A stretch of 64,000 nt of DNA from MR-S7 sp000400995 (GCF_045291395.1 NZ_CP152342.1:5103196-5167195), one strand, 5' to 3'; shown: positions 1 through 9,224, counted from the first letter of the stretch. The notes: a model not told the origin generated them from the letters alone. Translations and numbers: made by a program.

Positions 1-1702
1 GGCCGGCGTAGCCATCGGCCATCGTGGATTCGTCGAACATCTTCACGTCGCGCAGGTCCTTGAGTGCCGTGGCGTTGCCGGCGTTGCGCGTGTACATGTC
101 GCCGTACTGCGGGTCCAGCGCGTTGCCGATGGTGACCGTGTCGCCGTTCTTGGGCGTGCCCTGCAGGGTGATGGACCAGCCGTCGATCTCGATGGGCTCG
201 CCGGGGGTGTAGGGCAGTGTCGTTCCCGATGGCGGCGTGGTCGAGCCGGACACGGTGAAAGTCGGCGGCGAGCCGGCATTGAAGGCCAGCGTCACGCCGC
301 CCGGGATGGGGGGCGGGGTGAAGCTGCTGTCCGTGGCTTTCAGGCTTGCCAGTTGCAGCGTGCCTGTGTTGGACGTGCCCATGGCCGCGTTGATGGGATT
401 GGCTGCCGCCAGGTCGCGCGGCGAGTAGACCAGCATCTGCATGTTGGCTGCTGCGTTGGCGAAGGGCTTGAACAGTATGCGCTCACCCGTGGCACCCGCC
501 GTCGTGAGGTTGAACGAGAGGCCGTCGATGTCTTGCAGCGCCGGATCGGCCAGGCTCGTGAATGCCGTGGATTTGCCGTCCGACAGGCGCACCACCTGGC
601 CTGCGGGCGGAGTGGTGAAGCGCACCTCATAGTCGGAGGCGGCGAAGCGCGTGGCGTCGGTGAATGTGACTGTTCCTGCCGCCGCTCCGCTGGAATAGCC
701 TGTGGCGCTCATGGGGACGGAGAACAGGTCCTTGCCCATGGTGCCGTCGAGCGTGAGGCCCAGGTTCTGCTGGGAGTTCATGGTGATGGCGATGGCTTGG
801 GCCATGCGGCCGAGCAGGTTGCGGCCTTCCGCCAGATCGTTGTTGGCGAAGCGCAGCAGACCCGAGACCTCGCCGCCGCCGAGCATGCCCTCGTTCAGTT
901 CCACCGGAGCGCTTCCGGCGCGGTTGAAGTAGATCGCCATCTGCTGGCTGCCCGGAAACTGCGCGGATTCGCTGACCGACAGCGACGAGGCCGTGCTGCC
1001 CAGCACCAGCGCCTGGCTGCCACCCACGAAGATGCCCATGGTGCCATCGTCGGCGGGAATCTGCGTGGTCTGCACGTACTGGTTGAGTTCGCGGATGAGC
1101 TGGTCGCGCTTGTCCAGCAGATCGTTGGGGCTCTGGCCGTTGCCTTTGACGCGCGCGATCTGCTCGTTCACATCGGCAATGCTCTTGGCGATGCTGTTGA
1201 TGTGGTCCACATCGGTCTTGAGCTGCTCGGTCACCGATTGCTCGATGTCGCGCAGCCGCTCGGCCGACGAGCGCATGCGCGCGGCCATCTCGTCCATGCG
1301 GGTGAGCGTGACGGTGCGCGCCGAGATGTCGGTGGGCGAGGCGATCACGTCGCCCAGCGAGTTCATCATGTCGGTGATGGCCGCGCCCAGCCCGCTGCTG
1401 CCGCCGCTGAACACGTCCTGCATCTGCGTGAGGCGCTCGGCGCGCGTCGTGTCGCCCGCCTGCATGGCCTGCGCCGCCGCGGCCTGGCGGGTGAGCAGCT
1501 CGTTGTGGTTGCGCAGGATGGTGGCCACGTTCACGCCCTTGCCGATGTAGCCGCCGCCGGTGAACTGGCCCTGCACGGTCTCCATGACCACGCTCTGGCG
1601 CGAGTAGCCGGCCACGCTCACGTTGGCGATGTTGTGGCCCGTGGTCTGCAGGGCCACCTGGTTGGCGAGGAGGGCGCGAGCGCCGACGTTGAGGAGGCTC
1701 AT
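1..1702 (-). CDS. flgK: flagellar hook-associated protein 1 FlgK (3' end outside window)
   Basis: FlgK (HAP1) forms the first junction ring between hook and filament and is exported through the flagellar type III apparatus. The frame opens with ATG at 1700-1702 and stays open for 567 codons to the window edge, so the C-terminal D0 helix and the stop are missing. The N-terminus has the rod/hook-family signature (HNIANVSVAGYSRQ, residues 23-36). A coiled region (residues ~130-190) and NDLLDKRDQLIRELN follow, typical of FlgK. It is the last gene visible in the minus-strand flgBCDEFGHIJK series, starting 11 nt after the flgJ stop. No frame disruption is seen in the visible part. Confidence 0.93.
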   Translation of the reverse strand, partial: MSLLNVGARALLANQVALQTTGHNIANVSVAGYSRQSVVMETVQGQFTGGGYIGKGVNVATILRNHNELLTRQAAAAQAMQAGDTTRAERLTQMQDVFSGGSSGLGAAITDMMNSLGDVIASPTDISARTVTLTRMDEMAARMRSSAERLRDIEQSVTEQLKTDVDHINSIAKSIADVNEQIARVKGNGQSPNDLLDKRDQLIRELNQYVQTTQIPADDGTMGIFVGGSQALVLGSTASSLSVSESAQFPGSQQMAIYFNRAGSAPVELNEGMLGGGEVSGLLRFANNDLAEGRNLLGRMAQAIAITMNSQQNLGLTLDGTMGKDLFSVPMSATGYSSGAAAGTVTFTDATRFAASDYEVRFTTPPAGQVVRLSDGKSTAFTSLADPALQDIDGLSFNLTTAGATGERILFKPFANAAANMQMLVYSPRDLAAANPINAAMGTSNTGTLQLASLKATDSSFTPPPIPGGVTLAFNAGSPPTFTVSGSTTPPSGTTLPYTPGEPIEIDGWSITLQGTPKNGDTVTIGNALDPQYGDMYTRNAGNATALKDLRDVKMFDESTMADGYAG

Positions 1703-1713
1703 GGTTCAGTGCT

Positions 1714-2661
1714 TCAGGCCTGGGTGCCGGGCGCCTGGGCCACGACGGGGTTGCGCGCCACGGCCTGCGTGCTCTGGATGGCGCGGCTGAGCTTGGCGGC
1801 GTACTGCGGGTCGGTGGCGTAGCCGGCCTTCTGCAGCTCGGCGGCGTAGGCCAGGGCCGAATGGGTCTTGGCGCGCGCCTTTTCGTAGCGCGGGCTTTCG
1901 GTGATCAGGCGGGCGTAGTCCTTGAACGATTCCTCATAGGAGCCGTAGGCGCGGAACTTGGCCGTGACCTTGCGCGCCGCGCCGTTGATGTATTCGGTGG
2001 TGGTCACCTCGGCCACCTTGCCCGTCCAGCCCTTGCCGGCCTTGATGCCGAACAGGTTGAACGAATTGCTGCCGTCCTTGTTGCGGATCTCGCCCTTGCC
2101 CCAGCCCGTTTCGTGCCCGGCCTGGCCCAACATGAAGCTGGCGGGAATGCCGCTCTCGCGCGCCACGCGCTCGGCGGCGCTGCGGTGGTGCTGCACGAAG
2201 TTGTCGCGGCCCTTGGGTGAAGGCGCCTGCGCATTGTCGGCGCGCGCCGGCTTGCGCAGCGTGGCGTCCAGGCTCAGCGTGGAGCCGGGCACCAGCGTGG
2301 CCTCGCCGTCGCCGCCGAGCTGGCGGGAGAGCTGGCGCTGGATGGCCTCGGACAGCCCGCCCGGCAGGCCCGCCATCTGCACCGAGAGCTGCTGGTCGAA
2401 CAGGTCGTTGGCCAGGTTGCCTTCGGCGCCGTCGAGCAGGCCGGACTTCATGGTGGCCTCGCGCATGCTCTTGATCAGCTCGCGCATGAACAGCGATTCG
2501 AGCTGCTTGGCGGCTTCCTTCGTCGCGTCCTTGGCGGCCTGTGCATCGCCTTGCGTGGCCTGCAGCTTGAGCGCGTTGAGCGAGCGCCCGTCCACGGCCA
2601 GCGCCTGGTTCATCGCCGAGCGCGCGGACGCGGTGCCGCTGGTGGACAGGTCGAAGGTCAT
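1714..2661 (-). CDS. flgJ: flagellar assembly peptidoglycan hydrolase FlgJ
   Basis: FlgJ caps the growing rod and opens the peptidoglycan for it in the periplasm. The 315-residue protein has the two expected parts: an N-terminal rod-capping domain (residues ~45-105, containing ESLFMRELIKSMREATMKSG) and a C-terminal glucosaminidase/muramidase domain (~150-315). The hydrolase domain contains GHETGWGKGEIRNKDGS with the likely catalytic Glu and NLFGIKAG. The start ATG overlaps the flgI stop by one base (TGATG), indicating translational coupling. The bifunctional form is usual for beta- and gammaproteobacteria. The frame is open far upstream through flgI, but that part is only a GC-rich shadow. 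Confidence 0.94.
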   Translation of the reverse strand: MTFDLSTSGTASARSAMNQALAVDGRSLNALKLQATQGDAQAAKDATKEAAKQLESLFMRELIKSMREATMKSGLLDGAEGNLANDLFDQQLSVQMAGLPGGLSEAIQRQLSRQLGGDGEATLVPGSTLSLDATLRKPARADNAQAPSPKGRDNFVQHHRSAAERVARESGIPASFMLGQAGHETGWGKGEIRNKDGSNSFNLFGIKAGKGWTGKVAEVTTTEYINGAARKVTAKFRAYGSYEESFKDYARLITESPRYEKARAKTHSALAYAAELQKAGYATDPQYAAKLSRAIQSTQAVARNPVVAQAPGTQA

Positions 2662-3806
2662 CAGATCACCTCCAGCTCCGCGTTCAGCGCGCCTGCGGCC
2701 TTGATGGCCTGCAGGATGGCCAGCAGGTCCTGCGGCGTGGCGCCCAGGGTGTTGAGCGCGCGCACCACGTCGGCCAATTGGGGCGAGGCGGGCATCTCGA
2801 TCACCTTGCCGCCGTCCTGCTTGACCTCGATGTCGCTCTTTTGCGCCACCACGGTCTGGCCCTGCGACAGCGGCGCGGGCTGGCTGATGACGGGCGTGCT
2901 GCTGATGGTGATGGCCAGGTTGCCGTGCGCGATGGCGCAGGGGCCCAGCGTCACCGCCTGGTTGAGCACGATGGAGCCGGTGCGAGCGTTGATCACCACC
3001 TTGGCGGCCGGCGTGGTGTTGGGCAGCTGCAGCTCTTCCAGTTCGGCGATGAAGTTCACGCGCGCGCCGGGGTCCTGCGGCGCGCGCACCTGCACGGTGC
3101 GCCCGTCCAGCGCGGTGGCCGTGCCGCCGCCCAGGCGGCCGTTGATGGCATTGGCCACCTTGCGCGCGGTCTGGAAGTCGGAGGCGTTCAGGCCCAGGTT
3201 GATGGTGTCGCCGTCGTGCAGCGGCGTGGGCACGGAGCGCTCGACCTGCGCGCCGTCGGGCACGCGGCCCGCGCTCAGGTGGTTGATCTGCACCTTGCTG
3301 CCGCCGGCCGACGCGCCGGCGCCACCCACGACGACGTTGCCCTGGGCCAGGGCGTAGATCTCGCCGTCGGCGCCGCGCAGCGGCGTGGCGATCAGCGTGC
3401 CGCCCTTGAGCGACTTGGCGTTGCCCATGGAGGACACGCTCACGTCGATCATCTGGCCCGGCTGGGCGAAGGCGGGCAGCTGCGCGGTCACGATCACCGT
3501 GGCCACGTTCTTGAGCTGCGGCGCCGTGGTGCCCGGCGGCAGGCTGATGCCCATCTGCAGCAGGTAGTTCTGCATGGCCTGCGTGGTGATCGGCATCTGC
3601 GTGGTCTGGTCGCCGGTGCCGTCCAGCCCCACCACGAGCCCGTAGCCCGTGAGCTGGTTGCTGCGCACGCCCTGCACGGCGGCCACTTCCTTGATGCGCA
3701 GCGCATGCGCCGGCAGCGCCGCAGCGAGCGCGAGCGCCCCGAACGCCGCCAGCCGCCGCAGCGTGCGCAGAGCAGCCGATGAAGGGAGCAGGGCAAAGGT
3801 GGTCAT
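2661..3806 (-). CDS. flgI: flagellar basal body P-ring protein FlgI
   Basis: FlgI builds the P ring around the rod in the peptidoglycan layer. The 381-residue product begins with a Sec signal peptide (hydrophobic stretch ~17-33 ending ALPAHA). The mature part starts RIKEVAAVQGVRSNQLTGYG, a highly conserved FlgI segment. Length and the repeated beta-rich pattern fit the family. It lies downstream of flgH across a 141-nt gap holding a strong hairpin repeat, and its stop overlaps the flgJ start. Mature FlgI normally needs the FlgA chaperone, encoded nearby at 9225. Confidence 0.95.
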   Translation of the reverse strand: MTTFALLPSSAALRTLRRLAAFGALALAAALPAHALRIKEVAAVQGVRSNQLTGYGLVVGLDGTGDQTTQMPITTQAMQNYLLQMGISLPPGTTAPQLKNVATVIVTAQLPAFAQPGQMIDVSVSSMGNAKSLKGGTLIATPLRGADGEIYALAQGNVVVGGAGASAGGSKVQINHLSAGRVPDGAQVERSVPTPLHDGDTINLGLNASDFQTARKVANAINGRLGGGTATALDGRTVQVRAPQDPGARVNFIAELEELQLPNTTPAAKVVINARTGSIVLNQAVTLGPCAIAHGNLAITISSTPVISQPAPLSQGQTVVAQKSDIEVKQDGGKVIEMPASPQLADVVRALNTLGATPQDLLAILQAIKAAGALNAELEVI

Positions 3807-3893
3807 GGCAATGATTGTGGGCTGCCACGCGCCAGGCGAATTACCGAAAAGCCGCCCGAAAAGCCGCCTATTCGCGGAACACGGATTTCAATG

Positions 3894-3943
3894 AAAAACG
3901 CTTCCAGCGCTTGACAGGAAAGCGCTGGAAGCTATGGTTTTTG
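3894..3943 (-). repeat. dispersed hairpin repeat, copy A (terminator-like)
   Basis: A perfect 13-bp inverted repeat (arms 3900-3912 and 3920-3932, core AGCGCTT/AAGCGCT, 7-nt loop) sits 5 nt beyond the flgH stop. An A5C / GTTTTT pair flanks the arms, so on the minus strand the stem is followed by GTTTTTC, as in an intrinsic terminator or attenuator. It is the best-formed member of the eleven-copy family in this window. Confidence 0.85.
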
Positions 3944-3947
3944 ATGG

Positions 3948-4633
3948 CTAGAACGGGGCGACGGAATTGAAGGCCCGCGACAGCCAGCCCATGGCCTGCG
4001 CCTCGCTCTGCGCACCGCGCCCGCGCGACTGCAGTCGCGCGTTGGCGACCTGGGTGGAGGCGATCACGCTGCCCGGGTGCAGCGCGCGTGGGTCCACGGT
4101 GCCGGAGAAGCGCAGCACATCCACGTTCTCGTTCACGCCGATCTGCTTTTCTCCCGCCACCAGCAGGTGGCCGTTGGGCAGGACCTCGATAACGGTGGTG
4201 GAGATGGAGCCGGTGAAGGTGTTGTTGCTTTCGGTGCCGCCCTTCCCTGCAAAAGCGTTGCTGCTGGATGCGCCCAGGTTGAGCTTGCCCAGCTTGCCTG
4301 CACCCACGAAGGGGAAGGCGGAGATGCCGGCCGATGTGTCCGAGCTGCGGTCGATGCTGGAGCTGGAGTTCTGCTTGGCCGTTACCTGCTCCACGATCTG
4401 GATGGTGACGATATCGCCCACCATGCGGGCGCGCCGGTCCTCGAATGCAGGGCGGTAGCTTGCCGCATGGAACAGGCTGCCGGTGGCAGGCCCGGTGGGG
4501 CGCGGCATGGCAGCCACGGGCGGGGGGCGGTGGGCAGCAGGTCCACGGGCGGCGGCGGATTGAGCGTGGCGCAGCCCGTGGCAAGCATGGCCAGGGCGGA
4601 GGCTGCGAGCAGGCGCAGGGCGGGGGGCATCAT
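3948..4633 (-). CDS. flgH: flagellar L-ring lipoprotein FlgH (frame broken in a G6 run)
   Basis: FlgH forms the outer-membrane L ring. The reading starts at ATG 4631-4633 after a GGAAGGA ribosome site and gives a lipoprotein signal ending in the lipobox LATGC, then NPPPPVDLLPTA. The remainder, from PTGPATGSLFHAASYRPAFE to the C-terminal SVAPF, is in another frame. The two parts join exactly if one C is added (one G on the plus strand) in the run at 4522-4527, giving TAPPPVAAMPRPTG. The conserved FlgH core (EDRRARMVGDIVTIQIVE) is intact. As given, the protein would end early. A sequencing error is more likely than decay, because neighbouring genes carry the same lesion type. Confidence 0.88.
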
Positions 4634-4650
4634 GGCGTCCTTCCTATCTT

Positions 4651-5433
4651 TCACAGCTGCGACAGCTTGGCCAGCATCTGGTCCGAGGTCTGGATGGCCT
4701 TGGAGTTCATCTCGTAGGCGCGCTGGGTCTGGATCATGGTGACCAGCTCCTCGACCACATTGACGTTGGACGACTCCAGGAAGCCCTGGCGCATGATGCC
4801 CAGCCCATTGGTGCCCGGCTGGCCCTGCTGCGGCGGGCCCGAGGCGGCCGATTCCTTGTACATGTTCTGCCCCACGGGCTCCAGGCCGGCGTTGTTGACG
4901 AAGCTGGACATGGCGAGCTGGCCGATCTGCTGCGGCTGGGGGTTGCCCGGCACGGTAGCGCTGACGACGCCGTCCTCGCCGATGCTCACCTTGGTGGCGT
5001 TGGGCGGCACGGTGATGCCGTTGGCCACTGGCAGGCCGCTGGACGTGACCATGCGCCCCTGCGCGTCGAGCTTGAACGAGCCGTCGCGCGTGTAGCCGAT
5101 GGTGCCGTCGGGCAGCTGGATTTCGAAGAAGCCGTTGCCGTTGATGGCCACGTCCAGGCTGTTGCCCGACTGCTGCAGCGGACCCTGCGTGAAGTTGCGG
5201 CTGGTGGCCACCACGTTCACGCCCAGGCCCAGGTGCAGACCGGTGGGAAGCTGGTTCTGCTCGGTGGTCTGCGCGCCGACCTGGCGCAGGTTCTGATAGA
5301 TCAGGTCCTCGAACACGGCGTTGTTGCGCTTGAAGCCCGAGGTGGAGACGTTGGCGAGGTTGTGGGAGATCACGTCCAGCTGCGTCTGCTGGGCGGTCAT
5401 GCCGGTCTTGGCGATCCACAGGGAATTGATCAT
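4651..5433 (-). CDS. flgG: flagellar distal rod protein FlgG
   Basis: FlgG makes the distal rod that crosses the P and L rings. The 260-residue product begins MINSLWIAKTGMTAQQ and carries the family signature SHNLANVSTSGFKR (residues ~23-36). The centre has the FlgE/F/G domain (SLDVAINGNGFFEIQ, residues ~93-107) and the end is the usual helical D0 tail (VTMIQTQRAYEMNSKAIQTS). Its stop is 17 nt before the flgH start and it begins 12 nt after flgF. Length and all landmarks are normal. Confidence 0.96.
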   Translation of the reverse strand: MINSLWIAKTGMTAQQTQLDVISHNLANVSTSGFKRNNAVFEDLIYQNLRQVGAQTTEQNQLPTGLHLGLGVNVVATSRNFTQGPLQQSGNSLDVAINGNGFFEIQLPDGTIGYTRDGSFKLDAQGRMVTSSGLPVANGITVPPNATKVSIGEDGVVSATVPGNPQPQQIGQLAMSSFVNNAGLEPVGQNMYKESAASGPPQQGQPGTNGLGIMRQGFLESSNVNVVEELVTMIQTQRAYEMNSKAIQTSDQMLAKLSQL

Positions 5434-5445
5434 GGCGTTCTTCCT

Positions 5446-6186
5446 TTAGCCGTTGGTGCTGAGCAGCCGGGCGGCGGCCTTGTCGTCGTTCTCGGCGGTT
5501 TGCAGCAGGCGCATCTGCTGCTCGAACTGGCGCGCGGCGGCGATCATGCCCACCATGCATTCGACGGCATTCACGTTGGAGCCTTCCAGCGCACCCGAGG
5601 CCAGGCGCGCATTGGCGTCGTTGGGCATAGGCTCGCCCGAGGCGGTGCGGAACAGCGCGTCGTTGCCGCGCTGCAGCGGGTCTTCGGCCGTGGGCGTGGC
5701 GAGCTTGATGCGCCCGATGGCCTGCGGCACCTGGCCGGGCACGCGCGCAGTGATGGTGCCGTCGCTGCCCAGCATGGCCTCGGCGCCCTGAGGCACCTCG
5801 ATGGGGCCGCCGCCGTCGGAGAGCACTGTCAGGCCGTTGTGCGTGACGAGCTGGCCCTCGGCCGTGACGGTGAAGGCTCCGTTGCGCGTATAGGCCTCGG
5901 TGCCGTCCAGGCCCTGCACGGCGAACCAGGCGTTGCCCAGGGCCATGCCGTCGAGCGGGCGGCCGGTGCGCTGCACGGGACCGGGCGTGTCCACATGACC
6001 GGAGGTGGCTTCCAGCGCGAACACGCGCGTGCTGGAGCCGTCGCCCTGCAGCGGCACCGAGCGGAAGTTGGACATTTCCGCCCGGAAACCATTGGTGGAG
6101 ACGTTCGCCAGGTTGTTGGACAGCACCGCCTGCCGGTGCGCAGCGGCGCTGGCGCCGGTCATGGAGGTGTAGATGATGCGGTCCAT
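5446..6186 (-). CDS. flgF: flagellar proximal rod protein FlgF
   Basis: FlgF is a proximal rod subunit. The 246-residue protein starts MDRIIYTSMTGASAA and has the rod signature LSNNLANVSTNGFRA (residues ~22-36). The GxFxxxxxG-type central hook domain (ALGNAWFAVQGLDG) and a C-terminal helix (NAVECMVGMIAAARQFEQQM) follow. The Cys in VECMVGMI is unusual where relatives often have a small hydrophobic residue; this is from memory. It lies between flgG and flgE, with 25 nt to the flgE stop, and clearly belongs to the same transcript. Confidence 0.95.
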   Translation of the reverse strand: MDRIIYTSMTGASAAAHRQAVLSNNLANVSTNGFRAEMSNFRSVPLQGDGSSTRVFALEATSGHVDTPGPVQRTGRPLDGMALGNAWFAVQGLDGTEAYTRNGAFTVTAEGQLVTHNGLTVLSDGGGPIEVPQGAEAMLGSDGTITARVPGQVPQAIGRIKLATPTAEDPLQRGNDALFRTASGEPMPNDANARLASGALEGSNVNAVECMVGMIAAARQFEQQMRLLQTAENDDKAAARLLSTNG

Positions 6187-6211
6187 GGCGTGGTCTCCAG
6201 GTCAGGCAGCG

Positions 6212-7492
6212 TCAGCGCAGGTTGACGAGGGTGGACATCACTTGGTCCTGTGTCTTGATGGTCTGCGCATTGGCCTGGTAGGCGCGCTGTGCAGTCATCA
6301 TGTTCACGAGCTCGGCCGTGAGGTCCACGTTGGAATCTTCCAATGCGCCCGAGCGCAGCTTGCCGAAGTTGCCGTCGGTGGGGGAGCCCAGCATCGGCTG
6401 GCCCGATGCGCTGGTTTCCACCCAGTTGTTGCCGCCCACGGGCTCCAGGCCCTGGCTGTTGCGGAAGCTCGCCAGCGCAATCTGCCCTTCGGCACGCGTC
6501 ACGCCATTGGAGTAGCGTGCAAGGACCAGGCCGTCGTCGCCGATGTTGATCCCGGTGAGCTGCCCCGAGCTGTAGCCGTCCTGCGTGAGTTCGGAAGGCG
6601 CGAACTTGGAGCCGAACTGCGTCATGCCGTCCAGCTTCAGTTCCACCTGGAAGTCGGGGAGGCCGTTGGGATTGGGTGGCGAGGGGCTGATGGTCAGATC
6701 CATCGTGAACCCCGTTGCTGGCGGCGTCGCGGCGGGACCGGTGATGTTGCCGTTGTTGTCGAAGGTGATCTGGCCGATGGGGGTGGCGACCACGGGCGGC
6801 GTGGCGCTGGGGTCGTCCAGCTCTGTATAGACGTCCCAGGTGTTGGCACCGTTCTTCTCGAAATACAGGTTCAGAGGCTTGGCTACGCCCTGGCTGTCGT
6901 AGACATTGATCGACGTGCCATAGGTGGAGCGCGGTGTGGCGGGGATGGGCGGAGTGGCGGCCGGGTCGCCCGCGGCATCCGGCGCGCGCGCGTCCAGATT
7001 GAAGGCGGCATTGATTTCCGTGGTTTGCTTCGCTGGGATGGGCGCGCCGGTGGGCAGTGTCAGCGGCCCTGCCGTGCTGGAGGTGCGCTGGCCCGTCAGA
7101 GGATTGGTGGGGTAGCCCAGCACGCGGGCCCCATCGTTGGTGATGATGTCACCCGTGTTCGCGTCCAGCTTGAAATTGCCTGCCCGGGTGTAGGCGCGCG
7201 AGCCGTCAGGCATCTGCAGCGTGAAGAAGCCATTGCCATTGATCGCTACGTCCAGGCTGTTGCCCGTAACGCTGATGTTGCCCTGGCTGAACTGCTGGGC
7301 GATCGCCGCCGTTTCTACGCCGATGCCGGCGCTGCTGCCCCCCGAAGCGCCGATGGATGCGGCGATCATGGCGGCGAACTCGGAGCGCGACGCCTTGAAC
7401 CCCGTGGTGTTGGCATTGGCGATGTTATGGCCGATCACGTCGAGGTTCCTGGCCGATGCATTGAGGCCGGAGAGGCCCTGTTGGAAACCCAT
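6212..7492 (-). CDS. flgE: flagellar hook protein FlgE
   Basis: FlgE is the hook subunit, the universal joint between rod and filament. The product is 426 residues, a usual beta-proteobacterial length. It has an N-terminal D0/D1 helix with IGHNIANANTTGFKASRSE (residues ~24-42), the hook-basal core SLDVAINGNGFFTLQMPDG, Pro/Ala/Thr-rich exposed middle segments, and the C-terminal DLTAELVNMMTAQRAYQAN helix. It follows flgD after 34 nt. Nothing in frame or composition is odd apart from the variable middle. Confidence 0.96.
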   Translation of the reverse strand: MGFQQGLSGLNASARNLDVIGHNIANANTTGFKASRSEFAAMIAASIGASGGSSAGIGVETAAIAQQFSQGNISVTGNSLDVAINGNGFFTLQMPDGSRAYTRAGNFKLDANTGDIITNDGARVLGYPTNPLTGQRTSSTAGPLTLPTGAPIPAKQTTEINAAFNLDARAPDAAGDPAATPPIPATPRSTYGTSINVYDSQGVAKPLNLYFEKNGANTWDVYTELDDPSATPPVVATPIGQITFDNNGNITGPAATPPATGFTMDLTISPSPPNPNGLPDFQVELKLDGMTQFGSKFAPSELTQDGYSSGQLTGINIGDDGLVLARYSNGVTRAEGQIALASFRNSQGLEPVGGNNWVETSASGQPMLGSPTDGNFGKLRSGALEDSNVDLTAELVNMMTAQRAYQANAQTIKTQDQVMSTLVNLR

Positions 7493-7526
7493 GGTTTTCT
7501 CCTGGTGCGTATTGAGGTGCGTGGAG

Positions 7527-8189
7527 TCAGACCACGCCGCGGATGTTGGCGTAGTTGACGGTTTCTCCGTTTTCCAGCGTCAGGGTCAATGCGCCGGCGT
7601 TGGTGCCGGTGGCCACCACCTTCGACTGCATCAGCGGCGTGGCGGTGACCGCCCCTTCCTTGTTCGATGCGACGACCCGGAAGCGCAGGTCGGCGGCGTT
7701 GCCTGCGGTGTATTTGCTGGCATCCCATTCGAATTCGCCGCGGCCCTTGTCCAGCGCTCCCAGTTCCACGGTGTCCACGACCACGCCGCCTGGCGTGACC
7801 ACTTCCACCTTGACGCTGGTGGCGGCATTGGCGAGGTCGAAGTAGCCTTTGCCCTTGGCGTCTTCCATGCTCATCTGATTGCCTTCCGAGAGCACCGAAC
7901 GGCCGATCATGGTGATGCCTTGCAGTGTCTGCATCGTGGCGAATTGCTCGGCCATGGTCTGCATGGTCAGATTCAGCGTTTGCAGGCCCGTCACCGTGTT
8001 GATCTGGGCCATCTGCGTCGTCATCTGGGCGTTGTCCAGAGGATTCATCGGATCCTGGTTGGTCAGCTGTGCCACGAGCAGCTTCAGGAACCGGTCCTGC
8101 ATTGCGGCGGGATCGTTGTTGTCGCCCGTCTTGGACGTGGTGGCGGCACCGGCGTCGAGTGTGCTGGTATCGATGGGGCTCATGAACAT
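7527..8189 (-). CDS. flgD: flagellar hook assembly scaffold FlgD
   Basis: FlgD caps the growing hook and guides FlgE assembly, then is discarded. The 220-residue protein contains the conserved N-terminal export and capping segment (MQDRFLKLLVAQLTNQDPMN, then PLDNAQMTTQMAQINTVTGL). A C-terminal FLIG/FN3-like Ig region follows (~residues 100-200: VVTPGGVVVDTVELG, RFRVVASN). It sits between flgC and flgE in the standard order. The start MFMSPIDTS at 8187-8189 follows flgC by 18 nt; a second ATG two codons in is an alternative. Confidence 0.95.
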   Translation of the reverse strand: MFMSPIDTSTLDAGAATTSKTGDNNDPAAMQDRFLKLLVAQLTNQDPMNPLDNAQMTTQMAQINTVTGLQTLNLTMQTMAEQFATMQTLQGITMIGRSVLSEGNQMSMEDAKGKGYFDLANAATSVKVEVVTPGGVVVDTVELGALDKGRGEFEWDASKYTAGNAADLRFRVVASNKEGAVTATPLMQSKVVATGTNAGALTLTLENGETVNYANIRGVV

Positions 8190-8207
8190 GGCGGTGTCTC
8201 CGGGCGG

Positions 8208-8612
8208 TTACTGGCCCATCTGCAGGGTCTTGAGCAGCAGCGTCTTGGCTGTGTTCATGACCTCGACGTTGTTCTGGTACGAGCGCGAGGCGGAGATCAT
8301 GTTGACCATCTCCTCCACCGCGTTCACGTTGGAGTGGGTGACGTAGCCCTCGGCGTCTGCCATGGGGTTGGCCGGGTCGTGCACGCGGCGGCCGGGCACG
8401 TCGCTTTCCTGGATGGTCGACACGCGCACCCCGGCCGAGCTGTCCGCGCCCATGGGCGTGGTCTGGAACACCACCTGGCGCGCCTTGTAGGCCTGGCCGT
8501 CGGGGCCGGCCACGGCGTCCACGTTGGCCAGGTTGCTGGCCACGACGTTCAGGCGCTGCGACTGCGCGCTGATCGCGCTGCCCGAGACGTTGAAGATCGA
8601 GAACATCGACAT
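8208..8612 (-). CDS. flgC: flagellar proximal rod protein FlgC
   Basis: FlgC is a proximal rod subunit, 134 residues as in most relatives. It starts MSMFSIFNVSGSAISAQSQR and has SNLANVDAVAGPDGQAYKAR in the conserved rod motif region. The C-terminal helix EEMVNMISASRSYQNNVEVM matches the FlgC/FlgG family. It is 20 nt downstream of flgB and 18 nt upstream of flgD. No anomaly is visible. Confidence 0.96.
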   Translation of the reverse strand: MSMFSIFNVSGSAISAQSQRLNVVASNLANVDAVAGPDGQAYKARQVVFQTTPMGADSSAGVRVSTIQESDVPGRRVHDPANPMADAEGYVTHSNVNAVEEMVNMISASRSYQNNVEVMNTAKTLLLKTLQMGQ

Positions 8613-8632
8613 GGCGTTGGCTCCTTATCGGC

Positions 8633-9049
8633 TTACTGGCCCTGGATGGCGCTCAGCATGGTTTTGGCGCCGCCGTTGATGAAGCGCAGCGTGGCCTCGT
8701 AGCGCACGGCGTTGTCCACGAAGGCGGCGCGCTCGCGGTCCATGTCCACGGTATTGCGGTCCAGGCTGGGCTGGGTCTGCAGGCTGTAGCCCAGCGCACT
8801 GTCCGACGTGCCGCTACCGGCGGCGGGCAGCGGGATATGGCGCGGGTCGCTCACGCTCTGCTGGCGCATCGCGCCGGGCGCCTGGGCCTCGCTGGCGGCG
8901 CGCATGGCGTCGGCGAACTTGAAGTCGCGCGCCACGTAGCCTGGCGTGTCCGCGTTGGCGATGTTGCTCGCGATGGCGCGCTGGCGCTCGGAACGCAGCA
9001 GCAGCGCGTTGCCGTGGAAGTCCAGTCGCTGGGTCATCTTGTCGAGCAT
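8633..9049 (-). CDS. flgB: flagellar proximal rod protein FlgB
   Basis: FlgB is the first rod subunit placed on the MS-ring/FliE adaptor. The 138-residue protein begins MLDKMTQRLDFHGNALLLRS and contains SNIANADTPGYVARDFKFAD, the diagnostic FlgB segment. A C-terminal helix follows (VDNAVRYEATLRFINGGAK). It is the first gene of the minus-strand flg operon. The region upstream (9050-9224) is shared with the divergent flgA and should hold both promoters, though I see no convincing consensus. The likely ribosome site is GAGG, 5 nt before ATG. Confidence 0.96.
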   Translation of the reverse strand: MLDKMTQRLDFHGNALLLRSERQRAIASNIANADTPGYVARDFKFADAMRAASEAQAPGAMRQQSVSDPRHIPLPAAGSGTSDSALGYSLQTQPSLDRNTVDMDRERAAFVDNAVRYEATLRFINGGAKTMLSAIQGQ

Positions 9050-9224
9050 GGGGGCCTCGGGCGGTGAAGGGATTCGGTGGAGCGATTGTGGAATCTGCCC
9101 TGGTTTTCTAAAGCGCGAAGAACGCGGTGATCGGGCGGCTGTTCGGTGCTTTCGGGCGGCGGCGGCGGCCTACAGTGGCCGGTGTGGAAAAGTGCCCCCG
9201 GGGCCTGCCTTTTGGAGAAACGCC
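9050..9224. promoter_or_regulatory. divergent intergenic region flgB/flgA
   Basis: This 175-bp gap separates the divergent starts of flgB and flgA and must contain the control sites for both class II transcripts. I see no good sigma54 or sigma28 match. FlhDC-type activation of a sigma70 promoter is the family expectation and cannot be read from the sequence by eye. Confidence 0.4.

Noticed and set aside
353..1822. Long plus-strand open frame opposite flgK
   Set aside because: High GC leaves the antisense frames open. The translation is Arg/His/Gly-rich without any family motif, and the minus strand encodes a clear FlgK.
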